DNA from: DASQZT01 sp035638575
GTDB taxonomy: Bacteria > Acidobacteriota > Terriglobia > Bryobacterales > Bryobacteraceae
Direction: 5' to 3'
NCBI GenBank assembly: GCA_035638575.1
Contig: DASQZT010000090.1
Location: 1 to 64,000, forward strand
DNA length: 64,000 nucleotides
A model generated the notes under the pieces. It was given only the letters and a program-made list of their open reading frames with translations, ran no database searches and was not told the DNA's origin. The number at the start of each line of letters is the position of its first letter. The first letter of the stretch is position 1. Position numbers and translations under genes: made by a program. Shown in pieces: positions 1-9,568 of this stretch.

Positions 1-426
1 CTCCGTTCGGTAGATTTGGTTCTGGCTTGAACCCAAGTTCACCGTATCAGAACTTCCGCCTGAACTCGATTTCCAATTTGGACAGGCGTGGTTGGCAACC
101 TGCGGCGGGTTGTCAACCCGCCCGGCGAGCGAAGCTCGCCTCTTCGCGCAACGTTTCCGGCGCCAGAGACGTTCCCGCCTTGGCTTCGACCACTGTGTCA
201 CACCCGCGAACAATGTCGTGACGGGACCGGACACCGCAGGCAACGGAGCCTGCGCCCCACAAATCCCGGGGTCCCGAGCGGTCTTGCGTGCGCCCGTCCA
301 AATCCCGCGTAAAATCCGCTAATCAACTGAAAAAAATAGGGTTATATCGGAAAATCCGGATGGAAAACTACCGCTTTGCGCACTTCTGTGGCATACTTGA
401 TTATAGAACAGGTTTTCAACCCGCAC
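1..426. other. Gene-free segment holding a hairpin repeat
   Basis: No frame in this stretch looks like a conserved protein; the short open frames read through the repeat described at 90-140. Downstream of that repeat a further hairpin can be seen near 237-256, with arms CGCAGGC and GCCTGCG around AACGGA. The segment between about 300 and 426 is relatively AT-rich and probably carries the promoter of the following ATP-grasp gene, but I see no clear consensus boxes. Confidence 0.6.
90..140. repeat. Triple-hairpin interspersed repeat, copy 1
   Basis: Three consecutive inverted repeats are seen: GGTTG/CAACC (90-94, 96-100), GGCGGGTTG/CAACCCGCC (104-112, 114-122) and GGCGAGC/GCTCGCC (124-130, 134-140). 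The same three-stem order occurs at 12209-12264 and 16622-16676. In this copy the middle stem has different bases on both arms but still pairs perfectly. The similarity continues past the third stem (TTCGCGCAACGTTTCC, then GGCGCCAGAGACGTTC), so the full element probably reaches about 180. It resembles a REP/BIME-type element; the family assignment is inference. Confidence 0.75.
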
Positions 427-1776
427 ATGTCTCAGTTGGTCGACGCTGTCGCCAGATACAACAAGTCGTTGGAGAACGGCCCCTTCCGCGACCCGTCGTG
501 GGCCGAAGCGCTCCATCAGCGTATGGAGGAAGTAGGGCTGTCCGCCGGCGGAAGGCTGATCTGTCCTTTTCTGCGCCCCAATTTTATCACGCGGCGCCAA
601 TACGAATCGCTGGTGAAGACCGGCGAAGATCTCATCGGTGCCATCGACCGCATGCAGCAGATGGTGCTCTCGACGCCGGCGTTGCTGGCGCGTCTCGAAC
701 TGCTACCGGCCGAGAAGATGCTGGCCGCCATCGATCCCGGCTACCAGGCGCTGGAAGTCGCGGCGCGGCTGGATTCGCACCTGTGCAACGGCAGCCTGCA
801 CTTCGTTCAGTACAATGCCGACTCCCCCACCGGCGCGGGATACGCCGACGCCCTGGCCGAGCTGTTCTATGACGTTCCTCCGGTGAAGGAGCTGCGCAAG
901 AAATTCAACCTGGCGAAGGTCGGCAGCAGAAAGCACCTGTTGCAGGCGCTGTTGAAATCCTACAAGCAGTTCGGAGGCACGAAAAAGCCCAATATCGCCA
1001 TTGTGGAGTTTCGCCCGGCCTATCATTCCAGCAAGAGCGAATACGAGCTGTTCCGCGATTTTTTCCGCCAGGAAGGGCATGCCGTCGAAATCGTCTCGCC
1101 CGAGCAGTTGGAATATCGCGGCCGCGTGTTGCGCAAGGGCAATTTCGAAATCGACGTGGTCTACCGCCGCGTGGGCGTGCAGGAGTTTCTCATCCGCTTC
1201 GACCTGACCCACCCGCTGGTCCAGGCTTACCGCGACCGCGCGGTGTGCGTGGTCAACAGCTTCCGCTCGGAGTTGGCCCACAAGAAGGCCATGTTCGCGC
1301 TCCTCACCGACGAAGCGTTGACCGCCCGGTTCCCCGCCGCCGAACGCAAAGCCATCCGCGACCACGTGCCGTGGACCCGCCTGGTGGCGGCCGCCAAAAC
1401 CACCTACGGGGACGGCACCATCGATCTTCCGGAATTCATCACCCACAACCGCGAGCGCCTTGCCCTGAAGCCCAACGACGACTACAGCGACCAGCATTCC
1501 TATTTCGGCTGGGAAATGGATGCCGCCGGATGGGACCGTGCGCTCAAGCAGGCCATGCGCGCGCCGTACGTGGTGCAGGAGCGCGTGGAGCCGGTGCGCT
1601 CGGTATTCCCCCTGGTCAGCTTCGGCCAATTGGAGTTCCGCGAGATGCAGGTGGATGTGCACCCGCACGCCTATCTCGGCAAAGTGCAGGGCTGCTCGAG
1701 CTGGCTGTCCACCGGCAAGACGGGGTTCTCCTCGGCTGCCGGGATCGTCCCCACGTTTATTCTCGATGCGAAGTAG
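427..1776 (+). CDS. Circularly permuted ATP-grasp family protein
   Basis: The 449-residue product resembles circularly permuted ATP-grasp proteins (glutathionylspermidine-synthase-like ligases), which use ATP to join a carboxylate to an amine or thiol; the substrate here is unknown. Features that fit are an acidic/aromatic N-terminal half, a central segment KKPNIAIVEFRPAY (near residue 196), the basic LALKPNDDYSDQHSYFGWE region (near 346-365) that would hold nucleotide-binding residues, and a C-terminal QVDVHPHAYLGKVQG stretch. I chose the ATG at 427; an in-frame TTG at 376 would add 17 residues but gives a poor N-terminus. The last 20 bases overlap the end of the convergent gene. It could equally be an uncharacterised DUF-type enzyme with the same fold. 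Confidence 0.6.
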   Translation: MSQLVDAVARYNKSLENGPFRDPSWAEALHQRMEEVGLSAGGRLICPFLRPNFITRRQYESLVKTGEDLIGAIDRMQQMVLSTPALLARLELLPAEKMLAAIDPGYQALEVAARLDSHLCNGSLHFVQYNADSPTGAGYADALAELFYDVPPVKELRKKFNLAKVGSRKHLLQALLKSYKQFGGTKKPNIAIVEFRPAYHSSKSEYELFRDFFRQEGHAVEIVSPEQLEYRGRVLRKGNFEIDVVYRRVGVQEFLIRFDLTHPLVQAYRDRAVCVVNSFRSELAHKKAMFALLTDEALTARFPAAERKAIRDHVPWTRLVAAAKTTYGDGTIDLPEFITHNRERLALKPNDDYSDQHSYFGWEMDAAGWDRALKQAMRAPYVVQERVEPVRSVFPLVSFGQLEFREMQVDVHPHAYLGKVQGCSSWLSTGKTGFSSAAGIVPTFILDAK

Positions 1777-2713
1777 AAGTCTGTAACCGGAAGCTCACCT
1801 GCGCCCGCAGGTTCGCCACCCCCGCCGTGTACCTGCTGTCGCTCACCGCGAATGCCACCGCATCCTCCAGCCAGTCGTGCCACACACCGTCCGGATCGTG
1901 TGACGCCACGGTGAGAGTGTACTCCTGGGGGCACAACTCGCAGCGAAACGCAAAAGTGACTTCCAGCGTGTCACCCGCCTCCCGCGGCCCGAGCTTCAGC
2001 CGCTCCAGTTCGGTGTTTGTCCCGTAGACATTGAGCCCGATCGCCGTGCGGATCATCATCCCGATAACGGGATCGGCCACCGCGGCGCGGAAACGCACGC
2101 CAACCTTGACCACCGCCAGCTCGCCCGAGCGCCAGATCGCCGTGGGCCGCCCGTCCTCGCCGAACGTCTCCGCGCCCAGGACCTCGGCGCGCCCGTCGCC
2201 GCGCCGCATGCGCGGATTCAGCGGCGCACTCGCCTGTTCGCCCCATGCCCGCAACCGTTGGGCGATGTGCTTGCGGTATTGGCCGAGTATTTCCTGCGGA
2301 TCGCCGCGGCCCGCCATTTTGCCCTCGTCGAGCCACCAGATCTCGTCCGCCAGCCGCCGGAGCAGCTCCTCTTCGTGCGAAACCAGCAGCGTGGTGACGC
2401 CCGCCCGGCGCATCCGGTCGAGCGTGATGGCGGCGCGCTCGCGCTCCAGCGCATCGAGTTGCGAGAACGTCTGGTCGATGAGCAGCACCGCGGCAGACGC
2501 GAGATCCAGCGCGTCCCCCGGCCCCAGCAGCCGCGCCGCGCCGGACCTCTCCACCGAGCCCTCGGCCGGCGTCTCCACGCCCGCTGCCAGCCGCAGCAGC
2601 CGGCTCTTTCCCGAACCGTTCTCGCCGATGATGCCCACCACCACCCCATCGGGCGCGGCGGCGTCGATCCGGTCGAGCGGCGCGCTGCTCACGCGGCAAA
2701 ATCGAATTGCCAT
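1757..2713 (-). CDS. Shortened ABC ATPase with Wzt-like C-terminal domain
   Basis: The 318-residue protein has a Walker A (GENGSGKS, 30-37), a Walker B-like VLLID (76-80), a D-loop-like SQLDA and an H-loop LVSHEE (His113). Only about 40 residues separate Walker A and B, against more than 100 in normal ABC domains, so the Q-loop and the helical subdomain with the LSGGQ signature are missing. The catalytic Glu after Walker B is Gln81. Residues about 175-310 resemble the Wzt C-terminal carbohydrate-binding beta-sandwich of polysaccharide exporters. The start is the ATG at 2713, 25 bases from the divergent methyltransferase. The protein may be a degenerate or regulatory relative of polysaccharide ABC exporters; transport activity is doubtful. 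No permease partner lies nearby. Confidence 0.65.
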   Translation of the reverse strand: MAIRFCRVSSAPLDRIDAAAPDGVVVGIIGENGSGKSRLLRLAAGVETPAEGSVERSGAARLLGPGDALDLASAAVLLIDQTFSQLDALERERAAITLDRMRRAGVTTLLVSHEEELLRRLADEIWWLDEGKMAGRGDPQEILGQYRKHIAQRLRAWGEQASAPLNPRMRRGDGRAEVLGAETFGEDGRPTAIWRSGELAVVKVGVRFRAAVADPVIGMMIRTAIGLNVYGTNTELERLKLGPREAGDTLEVTFAFRCELCPQEYTLTVASHDPDGVWHDWLEDAVAFAVSDSRYTAGVANLRAQVSFRLQTSTSHRE

Positions 2714-2738
2714 AAAGGCTAGAATAACAACTGCCCCA

Positions 2739-4037
2739 ATGGACGATCCTGAAGTGCTCCGGCGCATGCGCGCCGATTGGAACCATCGCGCCGGCGAAGA
2801 TGCCTACTACTATGTCGCGTTTGGCCGCCGCGACCAGGATGACGAAGAGTTCTTCGCCACCGCCACCGACGTCCTGAGGCTACTGACCGGCGAGCTGAAA
2901 CGCCTGCGGCGCCGCGACGCTGCCCTCGAGATCGGTTGCGGCCCCGGCCGCCTGATGCGCCCCCTGAGCCGCCATTTCGCCGAGATCCACGGCGTGGACG
3001 TTTCCGATGAGATGATTCGCCTGGCTCGAGAGCGTCTGCGGCAGACGCCCAACGCGCACGCGCACCACACCTCCGGTGGCGATCTGGCGCTGTTCCCCGA
3101 TGGCAAGTTCGATTTCGTGTATTCCTACGCCGTCTTCCAGCACATTCCCAGCCGGGAAGTGGTCCTGCACTATCTGCGCGAGGCGCGGCGCGTGCTGAAG
3201 ACCGGCGGAATTCTGCGCTGCCAGATCAACGGCCTGCCGGCCCACGCCCGCCGCTACGATACCTGGAGCGGCGTCCGCATTTCCGCCGCGGAAATCTCGC
3301 ACTTCGCCCGCGAGCACGATTTCGCACTGCTGGCCCTCGAACAGGTCTGGACCCAGTACACGTGGATCACGTGCCGCAAGATGCCCGGCGGATGGTCGCG
3401 AGTGTTGCCCCTGAAACCCCGCCCGGCGGAATTCCCGTGCCACATCCGCAACATCAGCAACGCCCTCACCGGCGAGCGCGCCGCGCCCGCCACGGGACCC
3501 ATGGCCGCGCTGTCCGTGTGGATCGATCGCCTCCCTGCCGATTGCGACCTGAACCACATGACCATGGCGGCCGATGGCGCCCCGTGCCGCCTCTCCTACA
3601 TCGGCCAGCCCGAAGCCGATGGTGTCTCGCAGGTCAACGGCGCACTGCCCGAGGGGATCCGCACCGGCCTCGTGCCCATCGAACTGGCGTGGCTGGGCCG
3701 AGCGCTCTCGCCCCCTGCCTGGGTCCGGATCGTGCCCGCGGGCCCATCTGTTCCGCGCATCGGCGCCGTCACCGACGGCGTCAACCTGCTCTCGGGTAAT
3801 CGCATCGCCAGCGGTGTCCTGAAGGTCACCGTGTTCGACCTGGCCCGCGCCGATCGGTTTCGCGCGTCCGTGGATGGCTCAGACGTTCCCGGCATTGAAT
3901 CTTTCTGTGTCGATCCCGTCGCCCAGCGGTGGGAGTTCAATGTCCCGCTGCCGGGCGAAATCGGAAAAGGAACCCACGACCTGCGCATCGCCCTGGGCCG
4001 CCGCTCGTTCGCGCCCGTAGCCATCGAGGTGGTGTGA
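2739..4037 (+). CDS. Class I SAM-dependent methyltransferase with C-terminal beta-rich extension
   Basis: Residues about 40-200 form a Rossmann methyltransferase domain: motif I LEIGCGPG (63-70), the acidic end of strand 2 in HGVDVSDEM (84-92), and the post-II/III region FDFVYSYAVFQHI typical of methyltransf_11/25 proteins. Residues about 220-432 are not recognised. They look beta-rich and contain a segment like the bacterial cell-surface Ig-type domain (INLLSGNRI-like, near 350). The start is the ATG at 2739, giving 432 residues. The stop overlaps the GTG of the next gene (GTGA), so the two are probably translationally coupled. The acceptor substrate is unknown; the neighbours suggest surface polysaccharide or secreted-glycan work. 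Confidence 0.75.
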   Translation: MDDPEVLRRMRADWNHRAGEDAYYYVAFGRRDQDDEEFFATATDVLRLLTGELKRLRRRDAALEIGCGPGRLMRPLSRHFAEIHGVDVSDEMIRLARERLRQTPNAHAHHTSGGDLALFPDGKFDFVYSYAVFQHIPSREVVLHYLREARRVLKTGGILRCQINGLPAHARRYDTWSGVRISAAEISHFAREHDFALLALEQVWTQYTWITCRKMPGGWSRVLPLKPRPAEFPCHIRNISNALTGERAAPATGPMAALSVWIDRLPADCDLNHMTMAADGAPCRLSYIGQPEADGVSQVNGALPEGIRTGLVPIELAWLGRALSPPAWVRIVPAGPSVPRIGAVTDGVNLLSGNRIASGVLKVTVFDLARADRFRASVDGSDVPGIESFCVDPVAQRWEFNVPLPGEIGKGTHDLRIALGRRSFAPVAIEVV

Positions 4038-5320
4038 GGACATTCCTTGCCGCGGCCGCCATGGTGGCGTTGGCCGTCCTGTATCTGTGGCCGGGACCCC
4101 GGCGCCGGATCCTGCAACTTCCCGCCGGCGTGACCGAAGTTCACTCACCGACCTTTGTCGAAGCCGGGACGGAAGTCTTCGGCGGCAACCTGCGTGCCGC
4201 GAGCGACTTCGCGGGACCGGCGATCCTCGTGGTGCGGGGAAACAATGTCCGCCTTCACGACTTCTCGATCGACGGCAACCGCGATGCTCTCGAGGTCCGC
4301 TCGCCCCTGCCGCCCTCCGACGTGCCCTTCGAAAAATTCACCCGCGCCAATGGCATCCTGGCCGCCGGAGTCTCCGGCCTCGCCGTCGAAAACGTGCGCT
4401 TCCAAAACATCGCCGGTTTCGCCATCCTGGTGAGCCGGTCGCGCGGCGTCGCCATTGATCGTGTGAGCGTTCAGGACAGCGGCTCGCGCAATCCGGCCGG
4501 CCGCAACAACACCACCGGCGGCATCCTCTTCGAGGAGGGCACGGCGAATTTCCGCGTCACTCGCTCCGAGCTTCGCGACATCCGTGGCAACGGCGTGTGG
4601 ACCCATTCCCTTTACACCTCTCCCCGCAACGTCCGTGGCCTTTTCTCTCTCAATTCCTTCGACACCGTCGGGCGCGATGCCATCCAGGTGGGGCATGCCA
4701 TGGACGTGCAGGTCGAGCGGAACCAGGGCGCTCGCATCGGCTTCCCTGCGGAAGATGTGGACATCGAGAACCTCGCCGTGCCCGTTGGCATCGACACCGC
4801 CGGCAATGTCGAGCGCAGCTCCTATTCCGATAACCGGTTCACCGATGTGAATGGCAAGTGCATCGACCTCGACGGATTTCACGATGGCGAAGTCACCGGC
4901 AACGTATGTATCGGTCTCGGCAACTACGGGATTGTCATGAACGACAGCAACCCCGACATGCGCTCTCAAAACATCCGTATCACCGGCAATACCATTGTCA
5001 GAGCACTGTTCGGAGGAATCTTCGTCATCGGCGCCGGACATTGGATCGCCCACAATCACTTACTCGATTTGAATCAGGCGCACTGCAATGAGAATGCGGC
5101 TAAGTTTGGATGTTACTACGCTTCCGGTGAGCCCGACATGTTGCGCAGCGGAATCTATCTGGGCCGCGGCGCCGCCCGGCCCGATCCCGCGCGCGGCAAT
5201 GTCCTCGAAGACAACGAAATCACCGGCTTCCATATGGACGCCCGGTGCATAGCCGCCGCGCCCGGCATCCTGCCTGCCTGGAACACCATCCGCCGCAACA
5301 TCTGCCGGCCGGGTATCTGA
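4034..5320 (+). CDS. Exported right-handed parallel beta-helix protein
   Basis: The 428-residue product starts at a GTG that overlaps the methyltransferase stop. The first 20 residues (MRTFLAAAAMVALAVLYLWP) form a signal peptide or membrane anchor. The rest shows repeated parallel beta-helix rungs with short hydrophobic strands and Asn/Asp/Gly turns (VRLHDFSIDGN, LAVENVRFQNIAGFAI, VAIDRVSVQDSGS, IRITGNTIVRALFGGIFV). This fold is typical of pectate-lyase-like, polygalacturonase-like and NosD-like proteins. No catalytic triad could be assigned, so the substrate (probably a polysaccharide) is not known. The coding region is less extreme in GC near its 3' end (about 5000-5150). Confidence 0.75.
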   Translation: MRTFLAAAAMVALAVLYLWPGPRRRILQLPAGVTEVHSPTFVEAGTEVFGGNLRAASDFAGPAILVVRGNNVRLHDFSIDGNRDALEVRSPLPPSDVPFEKFTRANGILAAGVSGLAVENVRFQNIAGFAILVSRSRGVAIDRVSVQDSGSRNPAGRNNTTGGILFEEGTANFRVTRSELRDIRGNGVWTHSLYTSPRNVRGLFSLNSFDTVGRDAIQVGHAMDVQVERNQGARIGFPAEDVDIENLAVPVGIDTAGNVERSSYSDNRFTDVNGKCIDLDGFHDGEVTGNVCIGLGNYGIVMNDSNPDMRSQNIRITGNTIVRALFGGIFVIGAGHWIAHNHLLDLNQAHCNENAAKFGCYYASGEPDMLRSGIYLGRGAARPDPARGNVLEDNEITGFHMDARCIAAAPGILPAWNTIRRNICRPGI

Positions 5321-5327
5321 CTTGGTG

Positions 5328-5347
5328 GGGCATGCTTTAGCTTGCCC
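5328..5347. repeat. Short hairpin, possible second repeat family or terminator
   Basis: GGGCATGC (5328-5335) and GCTTGCCC (5340-5347) can pair with one mismatch around a TTTA loop, just after the beta-helix gene. No U-tract follows, so a factor-independent terminator is not strongly supported. The phrase resembles an interspersed repeat unit rather than a gene-specific signal, but no second copy was seen in this window. Confidence 0.35.
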
Positions 5348-5364
5348 GGCGTTAACATATCAGC

Positions 5365-6042
5365 TTGCCCCTCAAACACACTTCTCTCTCGCAGATCGCT
5401 CTGTTCGCCGGCCTGAGCGAAAGCGAAACACAGGCGCTGGCGCAACGTGCGGTAGAGCGCCGTTTCGCTCCCGGCGAAATGCTCTTCTGGGAAGGCGAGC
5501 CGTGCGCCGGCATCTTTCTCATCGTCCAGGGGAGCGTGAAGATTTTCAAGACTTCCCCCGGCGGCCGCGAGATGATGCTGGCTCTCGAAGCGGCGCCCTC
5601 TTCGGTGGCCGAGCTTCCTCTCTTCGATGGCGGCCCCTACCCGGCGTCCGTACGCGCGGTCGAGCCCGTCATTGCGCTGTTCATCAACAAAAACGATTTC
5701 CAGCAGGTCTGCCGCCAGTATCCCGATGTGGCCTTGAAGGTTCTCGCGGTGGTCGGCCGCCGCCTTCGCCACCTGGTGGGCGTAGTCGAATCCATGACCT
5801 TCGGCAGCGTGACCCAGCGGCTGGCGCGCGTGCTGCTCGACGCTTCCCGGCAGGCCGGCGCCGACGAGTTCGATCTGCCCCTGACGCATCAGGAGCTGGC
5901 CTCGCGTCTCGGCACCGTGCGCGAGGTGGTTTCGCGCAACCTGGCCCGCTTCCGCGCCGAAGGGCTGATCCGCATCCAGGGCCACCAGCTTCACCTCCTC
6001 GATCGCCCCGGCCTCGAGCGTGAGTCCGAGCCGCAGGCATAG
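5365..6042 (+). CDS. Crp/Fnr family transcriptional regulator
   Basis: The 225-residue protein has an N-terminal cyclic-nucleotide-binding-type beta-roll (about 8-125, FAPGEMLFWEGEPCAGIFLIVQGSVKIF) and a C-terminal winged helix (about 150-215, LTHQELASRLGTVREVVSRN) typical of the Crp/Fnr family. No N-terminal cysteine cluster is present, so it is not a classical oxygen-sensing Fnr. The start is a TTG at 5365; no ATG lies upstream in frame at a plausible position. Its stop codon touches that of the convergent zincin gene. The ligand and regulon are unknown. A second Crp/Fnr protein is encoded at 14108-14764. Confidence 0.85.
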   Translation: MPLKHTSLSQIALFAGLSESETQALAQRAVERRFAPGEMLFWEGEPCAGIFLIVQGSVKIFKTSPGGREMMLALEAAPSSVAELPLFDGGPYPASVRAVEPVIALFINKNDFQQVCRQYPDVALKVLAVVGRRLRHLVGVVESMTFGSVTQRLARVLLDASRQAGADEFDLPLTHQELASRLGTVREVVSRNLARFRAEGLIRIQGHQLHLLDRPGLERESEPQA

Positions 6043-6420
6043 CTACCCGCGCCGCTTCCGTTCCGCCGCCCGCACTTGCAGCTCGTTCATCCCGAAGTAA
6101 TGCGCCACTTCGTGCCACACAGTATCTTCCACCAGCCGCGCCAGGTGCTCGGGGCTCTGCGCCAGCCGCTCGTGTGGCCCCTGAAATATGGTGATGCGGT
6201 CGGGCATGGAAAAAGGCTCGAACACGCTGCGCACGGTGAGCGGCCGGCCCTCGTAGAGTCCCAGCAGCGTGCTGCCGCGTGCCACCCGGCCGCGCGCGAG
6301 CTGCTGCGCCGTAGGTTCCGGCTCCACCATCAGCGCCACGTTCTTCAGCCGCTTCCGGAAGCGCGCCGGGATTCGTGCGTATGCTGCTTCCACCAGGCGG
6401 TCGAATTCGTGCGGCCCCAT
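6043..6420 (-). CDS. Small metallopeptidase family protein (HExxH zincin)
   Basis: The 125-residue protein has the zinc-binding HEVAH motif (His103-Glu104 to His107), followed by HYFGMNE, which can provide the third ligand. Length and arrangement match the short DUF1025/PF06262 metallopeptidase-like family, in which RVFEPF- and ITIFQGP-like strands precede the motif, as here. Members are cytosolic and their substrates are not established. The start is the ATG at 6420, with MGPHEFDRLVEAAYARIP typical of the family's N-terminus. It is divergent from cmk with only 21 bases between the start codons. Confidence 0.85.
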   Translation of the reverse strand: MGPHEFDRLVEAAYARIPARFRKRLKNVALMVEPEPTAQQLARGRVARGSTLLGLYEGRPLTVRSVFEPFSMPDRITIFQGPHERLAQSPEHLARLVEDTVWHEVAHYFGMNELQVRAAERKRRG

Positions 6421-6441
6421 CCTGCCTGTTATTCTATTCGC

Positions 6442-7130
<689 letters not shown>

Positions 7131-7134
<4 letters not shown>

Positions 7135-8603
7135 AAGATCTCGTCGTCATGAAATTCGGCGGCACCAGCGTAGGCTCCGCCGAGCGGATCCGGGCGTCGG
7201 CGCGGATCGCCGCCGAAGAGGCCGCCAAGCGCCCCGTGGTCGTGGTCGTCTCGGCCATGTCGAAGATCACCGACCTCCTGCTCGACACCATGCGGCACGC
7301 CGAGGCTGGCGGGGCGCAATCCGGCTCCACTGCCATCGCCGCGAACCTCGCCAAACTGCGCAGCCGCCATGAGGAGGCCTGCCGCGAGTTGCTCCCCGAG
7401 GCCCGCCAGCCGGCGGTGATGGTGCGGATCCTTGCGCTCATCGAGGAATTCGAGCGTATCGTGAACGGCATAGCCATGCTGGGCGAGCGGCCGCCGCGCT
7501 CCGTGGATGAGGCCGTGGCCGTGGGCGAGCGCCTCTCGGCGCTGCTCCTCAGCGAGCACCTGGCGGCCGAAGGCATCGCCGCCGCGGCTGTGAACGCCTG
7601 GGAAGTGGTGGTTACCGACGCCGTGTTCGGCAACGCTTCTCCCCTCATGGAGCCGACGCGCGAAAAGGCGCGCGCGATCCTCCTGCCGCTGCTCGAGCGC
7701 GGCGTCATGCCCGTGGTGACCGGCTTCAACGGCGCCACCGCCGATGGCCGTCCCACCACCCTCGGCCGCGGCGGATCCGACTATTCGGCTTCCATCCTCG
7801 CCGCGGCTCTCGACGCCACGGAGCTGTGGATCTGGACCGATGTCGATGGCATCATGAGCGCCGATCCCCGCCTCGTGGCCGACGCCCAGGTCCTCTACGA
7901 GGTCACTTACTCGGAAGCGGCGGAGCTGGCTTACAACGGCGCCAAGGTCTTGCACCCCAGGACCCTCGCGCCGCTCGCCGAAAAACAGATTCCCGTGTGG
8001 AGCAAGAACAGCTTCGCGCCGGAGAAGCCCGGCACCCGCATCGTGCCCTCCGTTGCGGTGCCCAGCGGCGCGCGCGCGGTGGCCTCCATGGGCAACGTCG
8101 CCCTGGTATCGCTCGAGCCCGCCAGCTCGGAACTGAACGGCGTGCAGGTGATGGCGCGGTCGCTCGATGCCGTGGCGCGCGCCAACGTCGAAGTGCTGCT
8201 GGTCTCCAGTTCCAGCTACCGGCAGAGCTTCTGTTTCCTGGTGCGGCACGAAGAGCTGGACCGCACGCTGGAGGCCTTGGAGTCGGCGCTCGCCCTGGAA
8301 CTGGCGCACAACTATATGCGCCCCATCCAGGTGGACCGCAACGTGGGCCTGTTGGCGGCCGTGGGCGAGGGCATGCAGGGCAAGGCCGGTCTCGCCGGCC
8401 GGATCTTCACCGCGATTTCGCGCGTGCAAGTGAACATCATCGCCATCGCCCAGGGATCGAGCGAGCTGACCATCGCGGTGGTGGTCCGCCGCGACGGCCT
8501 GGAAAAGGCGGTGCAGGCCGTGCACGCCGAATGCGGCCTGGGTATGCGCCCGCCCGTGCCGGTCTTCACTTTTCCGATGCCGCGGCGCAAGGACACGGAA
8601 TAG
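7131..8603 (+). CDS. lysC: Aspartate kinase
   Basis: The enzyme phosphorylates L-aspartate, the first committed step toward lysine, methionine, threonine and diaminopimelate. The 490-residue protein starts with VMKFGGTSVGSAERI (6-20), has the catalytic region LGRGGSDYSASILAAAL and EVTYSEAAELAYNGAKVLHP, and ends with two ACT-type regulatory domains (about 325-480). It is monofunctional: no homoserine dehydrogenase module follows. The start is a TTG overlapping the cmk stop. The ACT domains imply feedback control by a pathway amino acid; which one cannot be read from the sequence. Confidence 0.93.
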
Positions 8604-8744
8604 GGAGCGGCGCCGGCGTCACCATTCCGGGCATGGCGATCAGCCCCGGCTAGTGCGCTGCGTTTGCCTGCGAGGCGCGCGCGGCCGATGGCCAATTCAC
8701 GGCGCCGCCTTCGGTGCTCCTCGGTCTGCCGGCGAGCCGCTTGC

Positions 8745-8773
8745 CCCCAGGTTCCCACTGTGGGAACCTGGGG
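8745..8773. promoter_or_regulatory. Perfect 14-bp inverted repeat at the higBA start
   Basis: CCCCAGGTTCCCAC (8745-8758) and GTGGGAACCTGGGG (8760-8773) are exact inverse complements around one base. The right arm ends two bases before the proposed GTG of higB and contains its G-rich ribosome-binding stretch. It could be the operator bound by HigA, which represses its own operon in known systems, or an RNA hairpin that hides the ribosome-binding site. Which applies is inference. Confidence 0.6.
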
Positions 8774-8775
8774 AC

Positions 8776-9057
8776 GTGAGGATCGTGAGCGAAAAACGGA
8801 TTCGAGAGTTCATCGAACGGGAACCGCGTTCCGCTGATGCGATGTGGCACTGGGTTGATTCCATCGAGTCCGCAAGGTGGCGCAATCCGGCCGAGCTGAA
8901 AGGGACGTTCGCGTCGGTTTCCTTCGTTGGCGACCTCACGGTGTTCAACGTCGGCGGCAATAAATATCGTATCGCGGCGTTTGTACACTATCGCAAGCAG
9001 ATCGTCTATGTCAAGAGAATCGACGCCCACGAGGAGTATGACCAATGGGATCTCTAA
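8776..9057 (+). CDS. higB: HigB-family toxin (mRNA interferase)
   Basis: The 93-residue protein matches the PF09907-type HigB toxins: MRIVSEKRIREFIEREP at the N-terminus, a central SARWRNPAELKGTF, then VFNVGGNKYRI and the C-terminal DAHEEYDQ signature. Characterised relatives cleave mRNA in the ribosome context. The GTG at 8776 gives the canonical M-R-I-x-S start and has GGGG just upstream; GTG at 8785 is an alternative. It overlaps the antitoxin gene by 13 bases. The toxin-first order is the usual one for higBA. Confidence 0.88.
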   Translation: MRIVSEKRIREFIEREPRSADAMWHWVDSIESARWRNPAELKGTFASVSFVGDLTVFNVGGNKYRIAAFVHYRKQIVYVKRIDAHEEYDQWDL

Positions 9058-9461
9058 CCGCATCAATCGACCTGAAGCGCTACGGACGGCTGTTGGCTAA
9101 GGCCGTGCCGCGTGTTATCGCCACGGAAAAGGAGAACGCGCGCGCCCTTGCCATCGTTGAGTCTCTGATGGAAAAGGGTGAGCGCAATATGACTCCCGAA
9201 GAAGACGCTCTCCTTGACCTGCTGACGAACCTGATCCGCGATTATGAAGCTTCGACGCATCCGTCGCGGCCTGAGTCCACGCCCCACGGGTTGGTGGCGT
9301 TCCTCCTGGAACAGCGCGACCTGAAGCCAAACGACCTCTGGCCGGTGATTGGGTCGAAGGGCCGGGTCTCCGAGATTCTGGCGGGAAAGCGTTCCATCAG
9401 CAAGGAGCAGGCGAAAAAGCTCGCGGAGTTCTTCCGTGTTCGGGCGGACCTGTTTCTCTGA
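9045..9461 (+). CDS. higA: HigA-family antitoxin with C-terminal HTH
   Basis: The 138-residue protein carries an Xre/Cro-type helix-turn-helix in its C-terminal third (PNDLWPVIGSKGRVSEILAG then SISKEQAKKLAEFF), ending in RADLFL as in many HigA antitoxins. The N-terminal part (about 1-90) is helical and would bind HigB. The start ATG at 9045 is preceded by GAGGAG at a good distance and overlaps higB. HigA proteins neutralise the toxin and repress the operon, probably through the inverted repeat upstream of higB. Confidence 0.85.
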   Translation: MGSLTASIDLKRYGRLLAKAVPRVIATEKENARALAIVESLMEKGERNMTPEEDALLDLLTNLIRDYEASTHPSRPESTPHGLVAFLLEQRDLKPNDLWPVIGSKGRVSEILAGKRSISKEQAKKLAEFFRVRADLFL

Positions 9462-9568
9462 GCCGAACACGCCGCACCTCGGTCCCCCCGCGCGCAGGCG
9501 CGCCGCGCCGGCTACCCCGCAACACCCCGCCACGCCGCTCCCGCTTCTCCACGCCTCCCCGGCGAGCC

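Noticed and set aside
5328..5347. Rho-independent terminator after the beta-helix gene
   Set aside because: The hairpin has a mismatch and no U-tract follows, so it is listed only as a possible repeat.
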